Shown piece by piece: positions 34,052 through 42,405 of a stretch of 64,000 bases of DNA (position 1 is the stretch's first letter; the number at the start of each line of letters is the position of its first letter). This DNA comes from Cysteiniphilum litorale (GTDB taxonomy: Bacteria; Pseudomonadota; Gammaproteobacteria; Francisellales; Francisellaceae): positions 54,189 through 118,188 of the forward strand of contig NZ_QLIQ01000004.1 of NCBI RefSeq assembly GCF_003428165.1. The letters are read 5' to 3'. The position numbers were made by a program, and so were the translations under genes. The notes under the pieces were generated by a model that was given only the letters and a program-made list of their open reading frames with translations, was not told where the DNA came from and searched no databases.

Positions 34052-35716
34052 TCAGGCTAATTTTTGTAGCATCATTATATTTTGATTGTGTAGCACACGG
34101 ACATTATTAACTACTGGTTGGTAGTCCTCTTTGCTTTCAAACTCGTTAACTAATTGTTTGTTAGTCTCATCTAGTTCATTATATGGTTTATTAGCATACT
34201 CCATAGGTAAAAAGTTTTTAAGCTTACACGCTTCAATGTTAAAACGTCTGAGCAAATCCATATCCTTAAACTCAAGGTGAATAGTGCCTTTCTTAAAGAT
34301 TGAGATATAAAAATATTCGGTGTCAATTTTACGGTTTTTCCCGTTATTAACTGCGCTTTTACATACTTCAACAATATCCTCTGGGTTTTCATTTTGATTT
34401 GGCTTAAAGTAATTCATCACTTTTTCCATATCTCTTAGGAAATTCCCCTTGAATTCATCTATTGAATAACTCCCAAGAAATGAATCATAATAAAATGGTA
34501 ATATTACTTTTTTATTAATCTTGTAACCGCTGTTAGACTTCCACGCATTAAAATAATGGATATTGTCTTTATACTCTGAATAATCACGCCATCGATCATC
34601 ACGCAACGCGTAATCGGTCATTTTATCAAAAAGCGATTCAATAGCATTATTAATGTGTTTTGGAAAATTACAAACAATGTTTAAAACAAATTGCCTTATG
34701 TTTCCTTCAGTAAACTCTTTGCAATAAAAAGTTCTGATATTTGCATTCATACGCTTAAGTTGTTCACTCGTTAAATATTTTTTCACCTCTGGTAATCTGG
34801 TTACCCTCTCCCAATATTCTATCTTAAGGTTATTAATGAATAGATTCTGCTGGGATCTCATTAAAGTTGTTAAGTTTCCATGTGTGGAGTTGGACGGATT
34901 TATGCTGTTACTACTACTATTATAATCGTCATTAATTTCTAATGTAAGATAATGGGAAACATATCTATAATTGCGATAGAAATCAATCAGGTGAGTAGTT
35001 ACACAGTCTTTAGTTGCATTAAATGACGCTACTAAACCCGCATATCTATTTTTGGTAGTAACTTCATTGCATTCATGGTCTACGTTGATTACTACATCTG
35101 TCGGTTCTTCTTCAGTCAAGTCGCCAAATATTTCAGTCTCAACATCTCGCTGAATATTGATATAAATCAATGCTACTTCTACGTTAGTCTTGCGCTCCGC
35201 ATCAATGAAAGCATTTTCTATATATTCTATATTAGCATTTAATCTGTTGAGCTTATTTATAAGGTCTTTGCGGCTGTTGGTATATGGATTTTTAATTGTT
35301 TCTGCATTTAATAAACAAACAATTTGACCACAAAACACAATATCAATTGCTTTGTGTAGGTGTCTATCTCCATCTGAGAATGGAAAGTTTGCCATAATTA
35401 AATCATAGTGCCATGTTCCGCTGTAACTTAAAAAATCAGAGTCAATAACGGAAATATCTTTATCTTTTAGTATCGCTTGTAATTCAGGCTCTATTTCTAT
35501 TGCATGTATATTGTATTGATTGGTTGAGTTATTGCTGGTGCGTAATAGATTATTACGTCCAAATCTAGTTTTGATTTCATGGCTATCTATAGATGAAATT
35601 AAATCACCTTTGCCAGCACTAGGCTCGAGAATTGTTGTAACAGTACTAAACTTTACTTTATCAAGCATTCTGTGCGCTAATTCTAGCGGTGTTGGGTAGA
35701 AGTCTTTATTTATCAT
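34052..35716 (-). CDS. methyltransferase-like plus DUF4942 fusion protein
   Basis: 554 residues. N-terminal: the N6-adenine methyltransferase layout with FYPTP (residues 6-10), the SAM-binding ILEPSAGKGDLI (about 29-40) and a motif IV region MANFPF where the catalytic tetrad NPPY/F reads NFPF. After a linker, the C-terminal half (from about residue 330) resembles DUF4942, with FKKGTIHLEFKDMDLLRRFN as the conserved end block. The altered motif IV may mean a changed or lost catalytic function. It sits behind a partial cassette (UTR part only, copy G). A role in protecting plasmid DNA is plausible but unproven. Confidence 0.65.
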   Translation of the reverse strand: MINKDFYPTPLELAHRMLDKVKFSTVTTILEPSAGKGDLISSIDSHEIKTRFGRNNLLRTSNNSTNQYNIHAIEIEPELQAILKDKDISVIDSDFLSYSGTWHYDLIMANFPFSDGDRHLHKAIDIVFCGQIVCLLNAETIKNPYTNSRKDLINKLNRLNANIEYIENAFIDAERKTNVEVALIYINIQRDVETEIFGDLTEEEPTDVVINVDHECNEVTTKNRYAGLVASFNATKDCVTTHLIDFYRNYRYVSHYLTLEINDDYNSSSNSINPSNSTHGNLTTLMRSQQNLFINNLKIEYWERVTRLPEVKKYLTSEQLKRMNANIRTFYCKEFTEGNIRQFVLNIVCNFPKHINNAIESLFDKMTDYALRDDRWRDYSEYKDNIHYFNAWKSNSGYKINKKVILPFYYDSFLGSYSIDEFKGNFLRDMEKVMNYFKPNQNENPEDIVEVCKSAVNNGKNRKIDTEYFYISIFKKGTIHLEFKDMDLLRRFNIEACKLKNFLPMEYANKPYNELDETNKQLVNEFESKEDYQPVVNNVRVLHNQNIMMLQKLA

Positions 35717-35720
35717 ATTT

Positions 35721-35742
35721 TTCCTTATTGGTTTAACCGTTA
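35721..35742 (-). promoter_or_regulatory. shared UTR element, copy G (partial)
   Basis: Only the leader part, AACGGTTTAACCAATAAGGA, is present before the methyltransferase-like gene. The operator palindrome is absent, so the short conserved piece may matter at the RNA level or may be a remnant. Confidence 0.5.
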
Positions 35743-35779
35743 ATTTTAAAAAATGGCAAGTTGTTATTAGATTGAGTGC

Positions 35780-36022
35780 TTATAAGCTGATTTCCTTATG
35801 CTCAATAATTTTCGCACATTCATCGCCTTGGTATTCTTCGTCATAGCGTTTATAACTATCGTTATCACAACAGCCTTGATGCAAATCTTCCACTAAGCTC
35901 TGCATATCGCTGTAACGCTTTCTGATTTCTTGAAGTGGCTCTTTAGTGGTGATCAGGTAGGTTCTTGCTTCATGATTTAAAATTTTGTAGTGCAAGGTGA
36001 TTTCATAGGTGTATTTGCTCAT
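35780..36022 (-). CDS. unrecognised 80-aa protein
   Basis: A small soluble protein (MSKYTYEITLHYKILNHEAR; YDEEYQGDECAKIIEHKEI). Its start overlaps the upstream 96-aa gene by 4 bp, making a two-gene operon under cassette copy H. Function unknown. Confidence 0.5.
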   Translation of the reverse strand: MSKYTYEITLHYKILNHEARTYLITTKEPLQEIRKRYSDMQSLVEDLHQGCCDNDSYKRYDEEYQGDECAKIIEHKEISL

Positions 36023-36309
36023 GCTAAAATCTCTGCTATTTCGTCCTCAATTTCTGGCAACATATAATGCAAAGCATCGCTGTTGGCATGTACATTGCCT
36101 ATGCCAAAGTCGAAATTATCATCTAAAATTTCCATAATCTTGTAAGCTTGCTCATCACTAATCACTTTGTCATTGTCGCCATAGTCGGTAATCTCATCAC
36201 GTATATCTTCAGCTGTGATCCAGTCAATGATTATTTTATCACTAGGATTGTGCATTTTATTTAAAAGCTCAATAGCTTTTTCAACGGTAAAGAATTGTGG
36301 GGTGCTCAT
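36019..36309 (-). CDS. unrecognised 96-aa acidic protein of the shared-promoter set
   Basis: A strongly acidic product (DWITAEDIRDEITDYGDNDK; LPEIEDEIAEILA) that could mimic DNA charge, as small antirestriction proteins do; that is inference. First gene of an operon with the 80-aa gene, behind cassette copy H. Confidence 0.5.
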   Translation of the reverse strand: MSTPQFFTVEKAIELLNKMHNPSDKIIIDWITAEDIRDEITDYGDNDKVISDEQAYKIMEILDDNFDFGIGNVHANSDALHYMLPEIEDEIAEILA

Positions 36310-36318
36310 ATTTATTAC

Positions 36319-36380
36319 TCCTTATTGGTTTAACCTTTAGTAGTCTTTCCGACTGCTTTATAGTATATCATAATATACCA
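36319..36380 (-). promoter_or_regulatory. shared promoter/operator/UTR cassette, copy H (short form)
   Basis: Operator palindrome GGTATATTATGATATACT on the minus strand (36362-36379) and GGTTTAACCAATAAGGAG before the 96-aa gene. The upstream 130 bp of the long forms is not conserved except for TTACACGTTTTATAA near 36496. Confidence 0.6.
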
Positions 36381-36550
36381 TAAAATCAAGGATGTGACTA
36401 AAAAATTCCTATATAATTTAGGCAAAACATAAGGTGCATATCAACAATATTTTGGGGGCGTAGTATTTAATTTTTCAATATAGATAATAATGTATTACAC
36501 GTTTTATAAAACTTCGCTGTAAAACTTTTTTCCTTTAGTTGGGTGATATA

Positions 36551-36657
36551 TGTTAGCGACAGCATAAACTTTAGGCTCAGCCAGAATTATTTTGCAAACC
36601 AACCAACATTATTTTGCAAATAGAATTTTAGAACCAGAATTATTCTGCAAATGGATT
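36551..36657 (+). mobile_element. isolated end of an IS21-like element with internal repeats
   Basis: Begins TGTTAGCGACAGCATAAAC and contains three variants of CAGAATTATTTTGCAAA spaced through about 100 bp, as in IS21-family ends, where subterminal repeats bind the transposase. A matching piece in opposite orientation is at 3664-3718. No transposase gene in the window. Confidence 0.45.
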
Positions 36658-36751
36658 TTTGAATATTTGATAACTTCTATGTCAACAGAATAAAATGCTG
36701 CTGCTCAAGAAGGAAAGCACGTAACTAAAATGAAGTTATTAAAATTGTGCT

Positions 36752-37570
36752 TTATAGTCTCCAATATACTTTATTTGCAGTTTCAGCAAAAACCTGATGA
36801 TAATGTTCATTAGGAATATACTTTGATAAAGTATTATGCCATTTCATATAATCATTAGTATTACATACTGGATGATTAGACCCATAGCATAGCCTGACGG
36901 TTGGAATATGTTGCTGTATCCAATCCATAGCAACCTCAAGTTGGTCTAAATTATTGTTGAGCATAAAAAAACCTGATAATTTTAGAGTTATATTCTCACA
37001 CTGACCTATTTTCTCTATCATTTGTTTCCAAACTAAGAAGTCTTGCTCTGAGTTACATAATGGTAATCCCATATGCTCAATAACTGTTGTGACCTTGGAC
37101 TCAGTGATACTATCTATACAATGAAGAATTTGACTTGGGTACATTTGACATTCAAAAACCATATTGTTTTTATATAGGATGGTTAACTTATCTTGAAAGT
37201 CTGCAGGTAGAGAATCATTTTTCATAGGTGAGTACTCTGCAGTTGGGTGGTAAGCTAATATATGTCTAAATCCTACTACTTTTTTATTTGATTTGAGTCT
37301 TAATACAATGCTATTAAAATCTTTCAAGCCCAAGAAAAAATCTATACATGAAATATATCGCATATCATGATTAGGAAAGCTTTCATCAAGCCATGTGGAT
37401 TCATGCTCTGTGTCTATATCAGAGTCGTGAGCTTCTATATGTACAAATTTGGCGTTTGGTAATGTCATTGGTGAGAAATTATTTTTAAGCTCATCTCTCG
37501 CGTTGAATACCCATTTATTCATATTTTTAGATAAATCCCAAAAATGAACATGAGAATCGATTAATTGCAT
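36752..37570 (-). CDS. amidohydrolase-2 family TIM-barrel hydrolase
   Basis: 272 residues with the metal-site pattern of the family: DSHVHFWD near the N-terminus (H7, H9), RHILAYHPTAE in mid-protein, VIEHMGLPL (about residue 175) and, near the C-terminus, LCYGSNHPVCN where the usual catalytic aspartate (GSDWP/GSNHP variant) is replaced by Asn. Members hydrolyse lactones or decarboxylate small acids. It is an unusual metabolic cargo gene here, downstream of a membrane protein and an Xre-type regulator on the same strand. Confidence 0.75.
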   Translation of the reverse strand: MQLIDSHVHFWDLSKNMNKWVFNARDELKNNFSPMTLPNAKFVHIEAHDSDIDTEHESTWLDESFPNHDMRYISCIDFFLGLKDFNSIVLRLKSNKKVVGFRHILAYHPTAEYSPMKNDSLPADFQDKLTILYKNNMVFECQMYPSQILHCIDSITESKVTTVIEHMGLPLCNSEQDFLVWKQMIEKIGQCENITLKLSGFFMLNNNLDQLEVAMDWIQQHIPTVRLCYGSNHPVCNTNDYMKWHNTLSKYIPNEHYHQVFAETANKVYWRL

Positions 37571-37586
37571 GTTTTATATCCTTATT

Positions 37587-38267
37587 TTATTGTTTTATTT
37601 TATTTGCTAACGTTTGTTTGTCCCAACCAATAAAGGTAAGAATTGTTGTATATATAATAATGACAACCAAATTAACAGAGTAATTTGAGATTATTAAATG
37701 CCACCTATTGACTGAGTCTGCGAACATCTGATAATCACATATCGCATTGTGTATAGCCATAGTTGTACAAATAGATGCAATTGATGATAACCAAAAATTT
37801 TTCTTAAATATTTTTTGATATAACGCATTGAACAACAATAATTCACCCAAATATGCCACTATAGAACCAAGTAGGCCATGCCAAAACAGACTCCAAACGC
37901 CTAATGAAATATTGTGAATACTTGTGGTGTGGATTAAATCACTAGATGATAGATTACTTGGGATGGGTAAAAAACTAGTAGATGCAATCATGCCAGATGA
38001 AGCAGCATCTAGAAGAACGCCAAATAATACAATAAATACAGTCCATAATGCGCCAAAACATACCACCATTCTATCCATTAGAACGTATACAAGAGGATAT
38101 AAGAAAGCTGCATACGTCATATTAAAATTAAACCCCATAAAATTAAATTCTATATGATTAAAAAATATAATATTACAGGTCAATTTAACAGACATGTATA
38201 ACATGATTAAGGCAAGTGAAGCTATGTGTAAGTCTTTTTTTAGTAAATTATTCTCTTTAAATTTCAT
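37587..38267 (-). CDS. polytopic membrane protein
   Basis: 226 residues with about six hydrophobic segments (13-33, 47-62, 67-91, 117-137, 155-172, 195-216). It is 16 bp upstream of the amidohydrolase and 11 bp downstream of the 163-aa gene, so probably one operon. A transporter or sensor for the amidohydrolase substrate is possible. No family recognised. Confidence 0.6.
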   Translation of the reverse strand: MKFKENNLLKKDLHIASLALIMLYMSVKLTCNIIFFNHIEFNFMGFNFNMTYAAFLYPLVYVLMDRMVVCFGALWTVFIVLFGVLLDAASSGMIASTSFLPIPSNLSSSDLIHTTSIHNISLGVWSLFWHGLLGSIVAYLGELLLFNALYQKIFKKNFWLSSIASICTTMAIHNAICDYQMFADSVNRWHLIISNYSVNLVVIIIYTTILTFIGWDKQTLANKIKQ

Positions 38268-38278
38268 GTTGGCTTCCT

Positions 38279-38770
38279 TCAGCTAATGAGTGTAAGTCTT
38301 GATTTTTTTGTTGAGACGAGAAGTGTTTGGTAACTTTCATGATCAAGATTGCGAATGATGTCGAAATCTTTTAAGAGATCGCTAGCATTATCTATCGCAA
38401 TGATCTCTTCAGTTTGTAAACACACAATTCTGAAAATATTAGGTTTAACGCATTCTGCGTGAAATTGTCTTTTTGGTATCGAGTCATAAACACGTAAAGA
38501 CTGTTCTATGAAATGCTTTTGAGCATGCGCATCAAGATAATTGTAATAGTAAGAATTAATAAATTCAATGGGGGTGAAGTGTTCATTCCCAATGGGAGAA
38601 TTTATAATATATAGTATGCAATCCTTATATTGTTTGATTTCAATATTAAAATTGAGTTTAGGTTTTATTTTTTCTCTAGATAGTTTGAAGGCAGCTACCT
38701 TGATAAGGTGACTGTACAAATTAAACACTTTTGATCTCATGAATACCTCAAATCCTTTATTAAATTTCAA
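38279..38770 (-). CDS. unrecognised 163-aa protein
   Basis: A soluble protein (FNIEIKQYKDCILYIINSPI; AHAQKHFIEQSLRVYDSIPK; CLQTEEIIAIDNASDLLKDF). The start overlaps the upstream Xre-type gene by 11 bp; an internal Met at about 38740 is also possible. Function unknown. Co-transcription with the Xre regulator, membrane protein and amidohydrolase is likely. Confidence 0.5.
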   Translation of the reverse strand: MKFNKGFEVFMRSKVFNLYSHLIKVAAFKLSREKIKPKLNFNIEIKQYKDCILYIINSPIGNEHFTPIEFINSYYYNYLDAHAQKHFIEQSLRVYDSIPKRQFHAECVKPNIFRIVCLQTEEIIAIDNASDLLKDFDIIRNLDHESYQTLLVSTKKSRLTLIS

Positions 38771-39335
38771 TGGCTATACATTTTGCAATAACTTTCACAT
38801 CAGAGATTCTATGTGATACTCCATCGACATAAAAACAATCTCCTTTAAATTGAGTGATACGGAAGATTTCCGAAATGCGTACTTGCACTATGCAGATATC
38901 ATCATACTTGACAGACTGAATATTGCTTATTGGAGAAAATCTTAGAAAATATTCCTGTGAGATCACTCCAATTTTATTGTTTAGTTTGATGTAGAACTGG
39001 TCTTCAGGAATAGCTTTTTTAATTGTGAAATCTGGAATTGAGGTGTCTATGCCATTGAAATTATTAAAAAAATATACTGAAGTATCGCGTTCTATATCAT
39101 CATTATCTATATCTAGCCACAATCGAGGTAAATTAAAATATTCTTCTATTGCTCGAGCGTGTTTTTCGGCAAGCTTCCCATCTGCTAACATGCGCGATAT
39201 TGCAGCTGGCTGAATTCCCGTTAAAGAGCACATTTGCCTTATTGATGGGATATTTCTGTCATGCATTAACTCAGAAAGCTTGCGAATCCTCGTTTCATGT
39301 ATTTGATCTAGAGATGACTTTAGTGAAGTATTCAT
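38760..39335 (-). CDS. Xre-type transcription regulator with C-terminal beta domain
   Basis: 191 residues: an N-terminal HTH (IPSIRQMCSLTGIQPAAISR, about residues 29-48, followed by MLADGKLAEKHARAIEEYF), and a C-terminal region arranged like the S24/LexA fold of CI-type repressors but without the expected Ser-Lys dyad. First gene of the four-gene minus-strand operon ending in the amidohydrolase; it probably autoregulates it. Confidence 0.75.
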   Translation of the reverse strand: MNTSLKSSLDQIHETRIRKLSELMHDRNIPSIRQMCSLTGIQPAAISRMLADGKLAEKHARAIEEYFNLPRLWLDIDNDDIERDTSVYFFNNFNGIDTSIPDFTIKKAIPEDQFYIKLNNKIGVISQEYFLRFSPISNIQSVKYDDICIVQVRISEIFRITQFKGDCFYVDGVSHRISDVKVIAKCIAIEI

Positions 39336-39473
39336 ATTTTTTTGCGAAGTTATTTTGCCTTATTATCTCATTAGCATAAATAACTAGCAATACCAAATAA
39401 ATTTACTGAAGTAGAGTATTAAGTCAATAAAATTCAATAAATCAATTGAATGTTGATAATATATCAATATATA

Positions 39474-39698
39474 ATGATAAAAATATTCTTTTGTTGTGAG
39501 AATCGCCTACTTAAGCAGGGATTAGCTAAAATGATTTTGACTTTTGATAAAAAAGTAAATGGAGTGACATTGGCAATCTTTCCCGAAGGCTTTAATAGAT
39601 TAATAGATGATATAACAAAGGCACATAGATATTTTGTTGCTGCGAGGGGCACCTGTATGGCTAATTTTAATTTAGCCATACTTAGGTGTGTTACTTAG
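39474..39698 (+). CDS. unrecognised small protein
   Basis: 74 residues from the ATG at 39474. It begins MIKIFFCCENRLLKQGLAKM, similar in shape to the first strand and helix of response-regulator receivers, but it lacks the phosphorylated aspartate and is too short. There is no strong ribosome site. It may be a fragment. It is followed at once by a helix-turn-helix gene. Confidence 0.35.
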   Translation: MIKIFFCCENRLLKQGLAKMILTFDKKVNGVTLAIFPEGFNRLIDDITKAHRYFVAARGTCMANFNLAILRCVT

Positions 39699-39725
39699 AT
39701 GTATAAAATAGAGGAATTATTCATT

Positions 39726-40064
39726 ATGTCTGATGATGAGAAGCATAAAAAAAACAATAATCTTGAAGATGATGATAAGGATAAAAATAAAAATAATAGT
39801 CCTGTAGGTGATGAGAAGCTTAAAAAAAATAATAGTCTTGAACTAGCCTATGAACGAAAATATAAAGAAAAATTAGTTGATGATTTAAAAAGAAGATTGG
39901 GCAGAGGGGAATCCTACAAAGAAATAGGTATGGCATATAATTCATCTCAGCACACAGTCAGAAAATATGCTCAAAAAAATAACTTAACTAACTCGACCAG
40001 GGGTAAGAAAAACGATGAGCCTACCTATTTTAAACCCGATATATTATCAAAAAAATGGGGTTAA
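39726..40064 (+). CDS. small helix-turn-helix protein, paralogue of 50318-50626
   Basis: The ATG at 39726 has GAGGA ten bases upstream; an in-frame ATG at 39699 is weaker. A low-complexity Lys/Asp/Asn N-terminus is followed by an HTH (SYKEIGMAYNSSQHTVRKYA) and ends FKPDILSKKWG. The same HTH core and a FEPDILSKEW tail occur in the 50318 gene, where the protein continues 18 residues further, so this copy may be C-terminally truncated. Probably a plasmid regulator. Confidence 0.6.
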   Translation: MSDDEKHKKNNNLEDDDKDKNKNNSPVGDEKLKKNNSLELAYERKYKEKLVDDLKRRLGRGESYKEIGMAYNSSQHTVRKYAQKNNLTNSTRGKKNDEPTYFKPDILSKKWG

Positions 40065-40409
40065 CTATATTTGTTCTTCGTTAAGATTTCCAAGCGTTTT
40101 ATCTAAAACAGCACGTTTCTTATTTGCAAGTAACTCTTTCTTTTCTTTGATTTTTGCGTTGATCATTTTGCGCTTTTCTTCTAATTGCGCAATTTCAGCT
40201 TCTAGTCGCTGTACTGGTGTTTGTTTTGGCATTTTGGATAACCTTAGCATTTCCTTGTTAATATTCTCAAATACTATCATAGCTTCCTGAGCATCTCTCA
40301 AATGTTGCTCATTCATAGTTACAACGTCTGCTACAATATAATCTCTTGCAAATAATGATGTGCTGAACATCATCAAAATAGAACTTAAAATAAAATATTT
40401 TTTAGCCAT
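40065..40409 (-). CDS. hybrid: signal-peptide protein fused to mobilisation-type coiled coil
   Basis: 114 residues. N-terminal signal peptide (ILMMFSTSLFARD) and a short helical region, then from Met-60 (ATG at 40232) MPKQTPVQRLEAEIAQLEEK and a Lys/Glu coiled coil typical of small mobilisation accessory proteins. The end, LDKTLGNLNEEQI, matches IDKMLGNLNEEQ of the frameshifted gene at 40655-40922, also at DNA level. Either the long form is exported or an internal start at 40232 gives a cytosolic protein. Confidence 0.55.
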   Translation of the reverse strand: MAKKYFILSSILMMFSTSLFARDYIVADVVTMNEQHLRDAQEAMIVFENINKEMLRLSKMPKQTPVQRLEAEIAQLEEKRKMINAKIKEKKELLANKKRAVLDKTLGNLNEEQI

Positions 40410-40647
40410 TTTTTGCCACCATTTTTTTAACTTTCTTCACTATAAAAATTATTAATTTACTATATAAAAAAATACCAAAAATAAGATATATAAATATTAA
40501 AGGCTCTGTTTTTATAGAAATTTTTAAATAGGATAGAAAATCATTGCCTATCATAGCTATAAAAAAAAGTGGTGTGTATAGTAAGCCATCTATTGAAAAA
40601 TACACCAGAACTAAAAGTATAGGTATCTTTAATATTTTATTAATCAT
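40402..40647 (-). CDS. small membrane protein
   Basis: 81 residues with hydrophobic helices at about 5-33 and 49-70 and a basic C-terminus (VKKVKKMVAKNG). Its stop overlaps the start of the signal-peptide protein by 8 bp. Function unknown. Confidence 0.45.
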   Translation of the reverse strand: MINKILKIPILLVLVYFSIDGLLYTPLFFIAMIGNDFLSYLKISIKTEPLIFIYLIFGIFLYSKLIIFIVKKVKKMVAKNG

Positions 40648-40654
40648 TTTTATT

Positions 40655-40922
40655 TCAATCCAATAATTTCCTAACCGTCTTTATCTTCTCAGCATCAGCT
40701 TTTTCAGCTAATTCAACTAAAAACTGCATTTGTTCTTCGTTAAGATTTCCAAGCATTTTATCAATTTGAGCGCGTTTTTTATCACTGATCTTGTGTTTAA
40801 GCTCGTTGATTTCTTGATTAATCTTTTTGCGATTTTCAATTAATTTTTCTAAATCTTGCTCTAAGTTAGCAACCGTTTTTCGTTTTCTTGTTTTTTTGTG
40901 CTTCTGTCATGTTATTTGCCAT
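40655..40922 (-). pseudogene. frameshifted mobilisation-type coiled-coil protein gene
   Basis: The minus strand begins MANNMTEAQKN, stops in that frame, and continues in another frame as ANLEQDLEKLIENRKKINQE then ELKHKISDKKRAQIDKMLGN and FLVELAEKADAEKIKTVRKL. The shift lies in an A-rich run (about 40885-40905). Such small charged proteins usually assist a relaxase at oriT. Its 3' segment is shared with the neighbouring hybrid gene. Confidence 0.6.
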
Positions 40923-40952
40923 TTTGTCATTTTAACTTAATGATAATAATAA

Positions 40953-41085
40953 TGATCTACCCCGTCAATTTGGGACACTTTTGGTTTTCGGATTTCATAC
41001 TATCTTCAAAACAATATTGGCTGCCCTTATCTGAATGAACAATAGTGCCTGTCGGAAAATGCCCTCTAAACAGGATCAGTTAGCG
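40953..41085 (-). mobile_element. IS3-family remnant (3' end of transposase plus terminal repeat)
   Basis: The minus-strand frame reads TGTIVHSDKGSQYC, the conserved rve-integrase segment (HSDxGSQY) of IS3 transposases, and soon meets TGTCCCAAATTGACGGGGTA, an IS3-type terminal repeat. It is truncated to about 130 bp, so inactive. Confidence 0.6.
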
Positions 41086-41097
41086 GTGAGAAGTATG

Positions 41098-41571
41098 TCA
41101 ATCATCTGTTAAGCGTTTAAGTTCGAATGCGATCTCATAGCCTAATGCATTAAAATATTTTTCAACATTTTCAATGCGCATATTATTGGATAAAGCATTT
41201 TCAATTTTTCTGTAATTATGAGGCTTTACACCTATCAATTTTGATGCTTCAAAAGCTGATATATTTTCCTCTTTTCTGACCAGTTTTAATAAGGTAGAAA
41301 TGGAGGTTTTAAGGTCAGGAGAGATTAGAACCTCACCAACTCTCACTTTGGATGGAATTGGAATAAAAAATTGTTTAGTTGGACCTTTGTATGCATCAGT
41401 ATTTTCAGTAATATTCTTGTTGAGGTAATCTGATAGAGAGTCTTTGGCGTGTAATAAACATTCTTCATAGGAAGATTTTGGCAGAGTCTGCAGGTCAGGT
41501 ATATCTCTAAATGAGATATAATACTCACCCTTAATATTTGTTATTTGTGCAGGGTATTTGGTGTAAAGCAT
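41098..41571 (-). CDS. HicB-like antitoxin without hicA partner
   Basis: 157 residues: an N-terminal HicB-type strand-helix domain (YPAQITNIKGEYYISFRDIP, then SYEECLLHAKDSLSDYL) and a C-terminal HTH (SAFEASKLIGVKPHNYRKIE). HicB neutralises a small HicA mRNA interferase normally encoded just upstream, but here only 38 bp separate it from an outer-membrane gene, so no hicA fits. Orphan antitoxin or regulator. Confidence 0.75.
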   Translation of the reverse strand: MLYTKYPAQITNIKGEYYISFRDIPDLQTLPKSSYEECLLHAKDSLSDYLNKNITENTDAYKGPTKQFFIPIPSKVRVGEVLISPDLKTSISTLLKLVRKEENISAFEASKLIGVKPHNYRKIENALSNNMRIENVEKYFNALGYEIAFELKRLTDD

Positions 41572-41609
41572 GCTCTCTCCTTAATAATATATCTATATGC
41601 GGCGCACAA

Positions 41610-42296
41610 TTACATAGGAATCGTAAAGTTAATGCCCAGCATGATTTGATCAGCAGCCCAAGGAGAAGGTTTTTCACTATTAGTAGCCATTTGATAGGCA
41701 TCATAGTTAGAACCTTTGCCAAAGATGTGATTGTATTGAAGCGTGATTTCAGCGGCATAAATCTGATACCCCACCCCAACTCCAGCCATAGGAAGCCATT
41801 TAGAAGTTGAGACACTTTCCTCAAACTCTTGACCAGTAATGGTTGCGCTACTGAATTTAATATTTTGATTCATGTATGTCATACCGCCTTTAACAAAGAA
41901 TGTAAAGCCAATGGGGGTGACAAATTTAGAAGTCAAAAGTACGGGAATGTTATAATAATCAGTATATAACTCAACAGGTGTGTTATCAGGGAATTTAGCG
42001 GTATAGTCTGCATTTTTAGGTGAATAGAAGAACCCAGACTCAATACCTAAAGACCACCAGGATTTAATGGCGTAATCAAAACCAAGTGTTGCACCCCCAA
42101 CGACAGAATAGTTACGTTGACTGCTTTCTACCGTGTTGGTATAGCCATGATTATTATCAGGTGCACTTATTTTTCCTGCCCCACCTTGAATTGAAAAGTT
42201 GAGACCTGTTCGCGCTTGACCAAATTGCATGGCATATAAATTAGTAAATGCGAATGCCCCTATAAATACAAGTAATGTAGTAATTAGTTTTTTCAT
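41610..42296 (-). CDS. outer-membrane beta-barrel protein (OmpA/Opa-type porin fold)
   Basis: 228 residues with a signal peptide ending LYAMQFG and a series of amphipathic strands: GFDYAIKSWWSLGIESGFFY, PVLLTSKFVTPIGFTFFVKG, MAGVGVGYQIYAAEITLQYN, ending MLGINFTIPM as a beta-signal-like terminal strand. Eight-strand barrels of this type sit in the outer membrane and act in adhesion or serum resistance. Regulation by cassette copy I suggests it belongs to the plasmid regulon, perhaps changing the cell surface after transfer. Confidence 0.7.
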   Translation of the reverse strand: MKKLITTLLVFIGAFAFTNLYAMQFGQARTGLNFSIQGGAGKISAPDNNHGYTNTVESSQRNYSVVGGATLGFDYAIKSWWSLGIESGFFYSPKNADYTAKFPDNTPVELYTDYYNIPVLLTSKFVTPIGFTFFVKGGMTYMNQNIKFSSATITGQEFEESVSTSKWLPMAGVGVGYQIYAAEITLQYNHIFGKGSNYDAYQMATNSEKPSPWAADQIMLGINFTIPM

Positions 42297-42301
42297 GATT
42301 T

Positions 42302-42370
42302 TTCCTTATTGGTTTAACCTAGTTATTCAATGTTGACCAGCAACGATTGATAGTATATTATAATATTTGA
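42302..42370 (-). promoter_or_regulatory. shared promoter/operator/UTR cassette, copy I (divergent)
   Basis: AATATTATAATATACTAT half-conserved operator (42352-42369) with GGTTTAACCAATAAGGAA before the barrel gene. The same GGTTAAACCAATAAGGA leader occurs on the plus strand (42406-42422) in front of the helicase, so the element serves both directions. Confidence 0.55.
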
Positions 42371-42405
42371 AGAAGTCAACATGACATTCGATTTTTTTAC
42401 AATAT

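Noticed and set aside
41531..41824. A minus-strand open frame overlapping the outer-membrane barrel gene
   Set aside because: It overlaps the barrel gene in another frame and lacks a signal or motif; the barrel has a signal peptide and clear strands.
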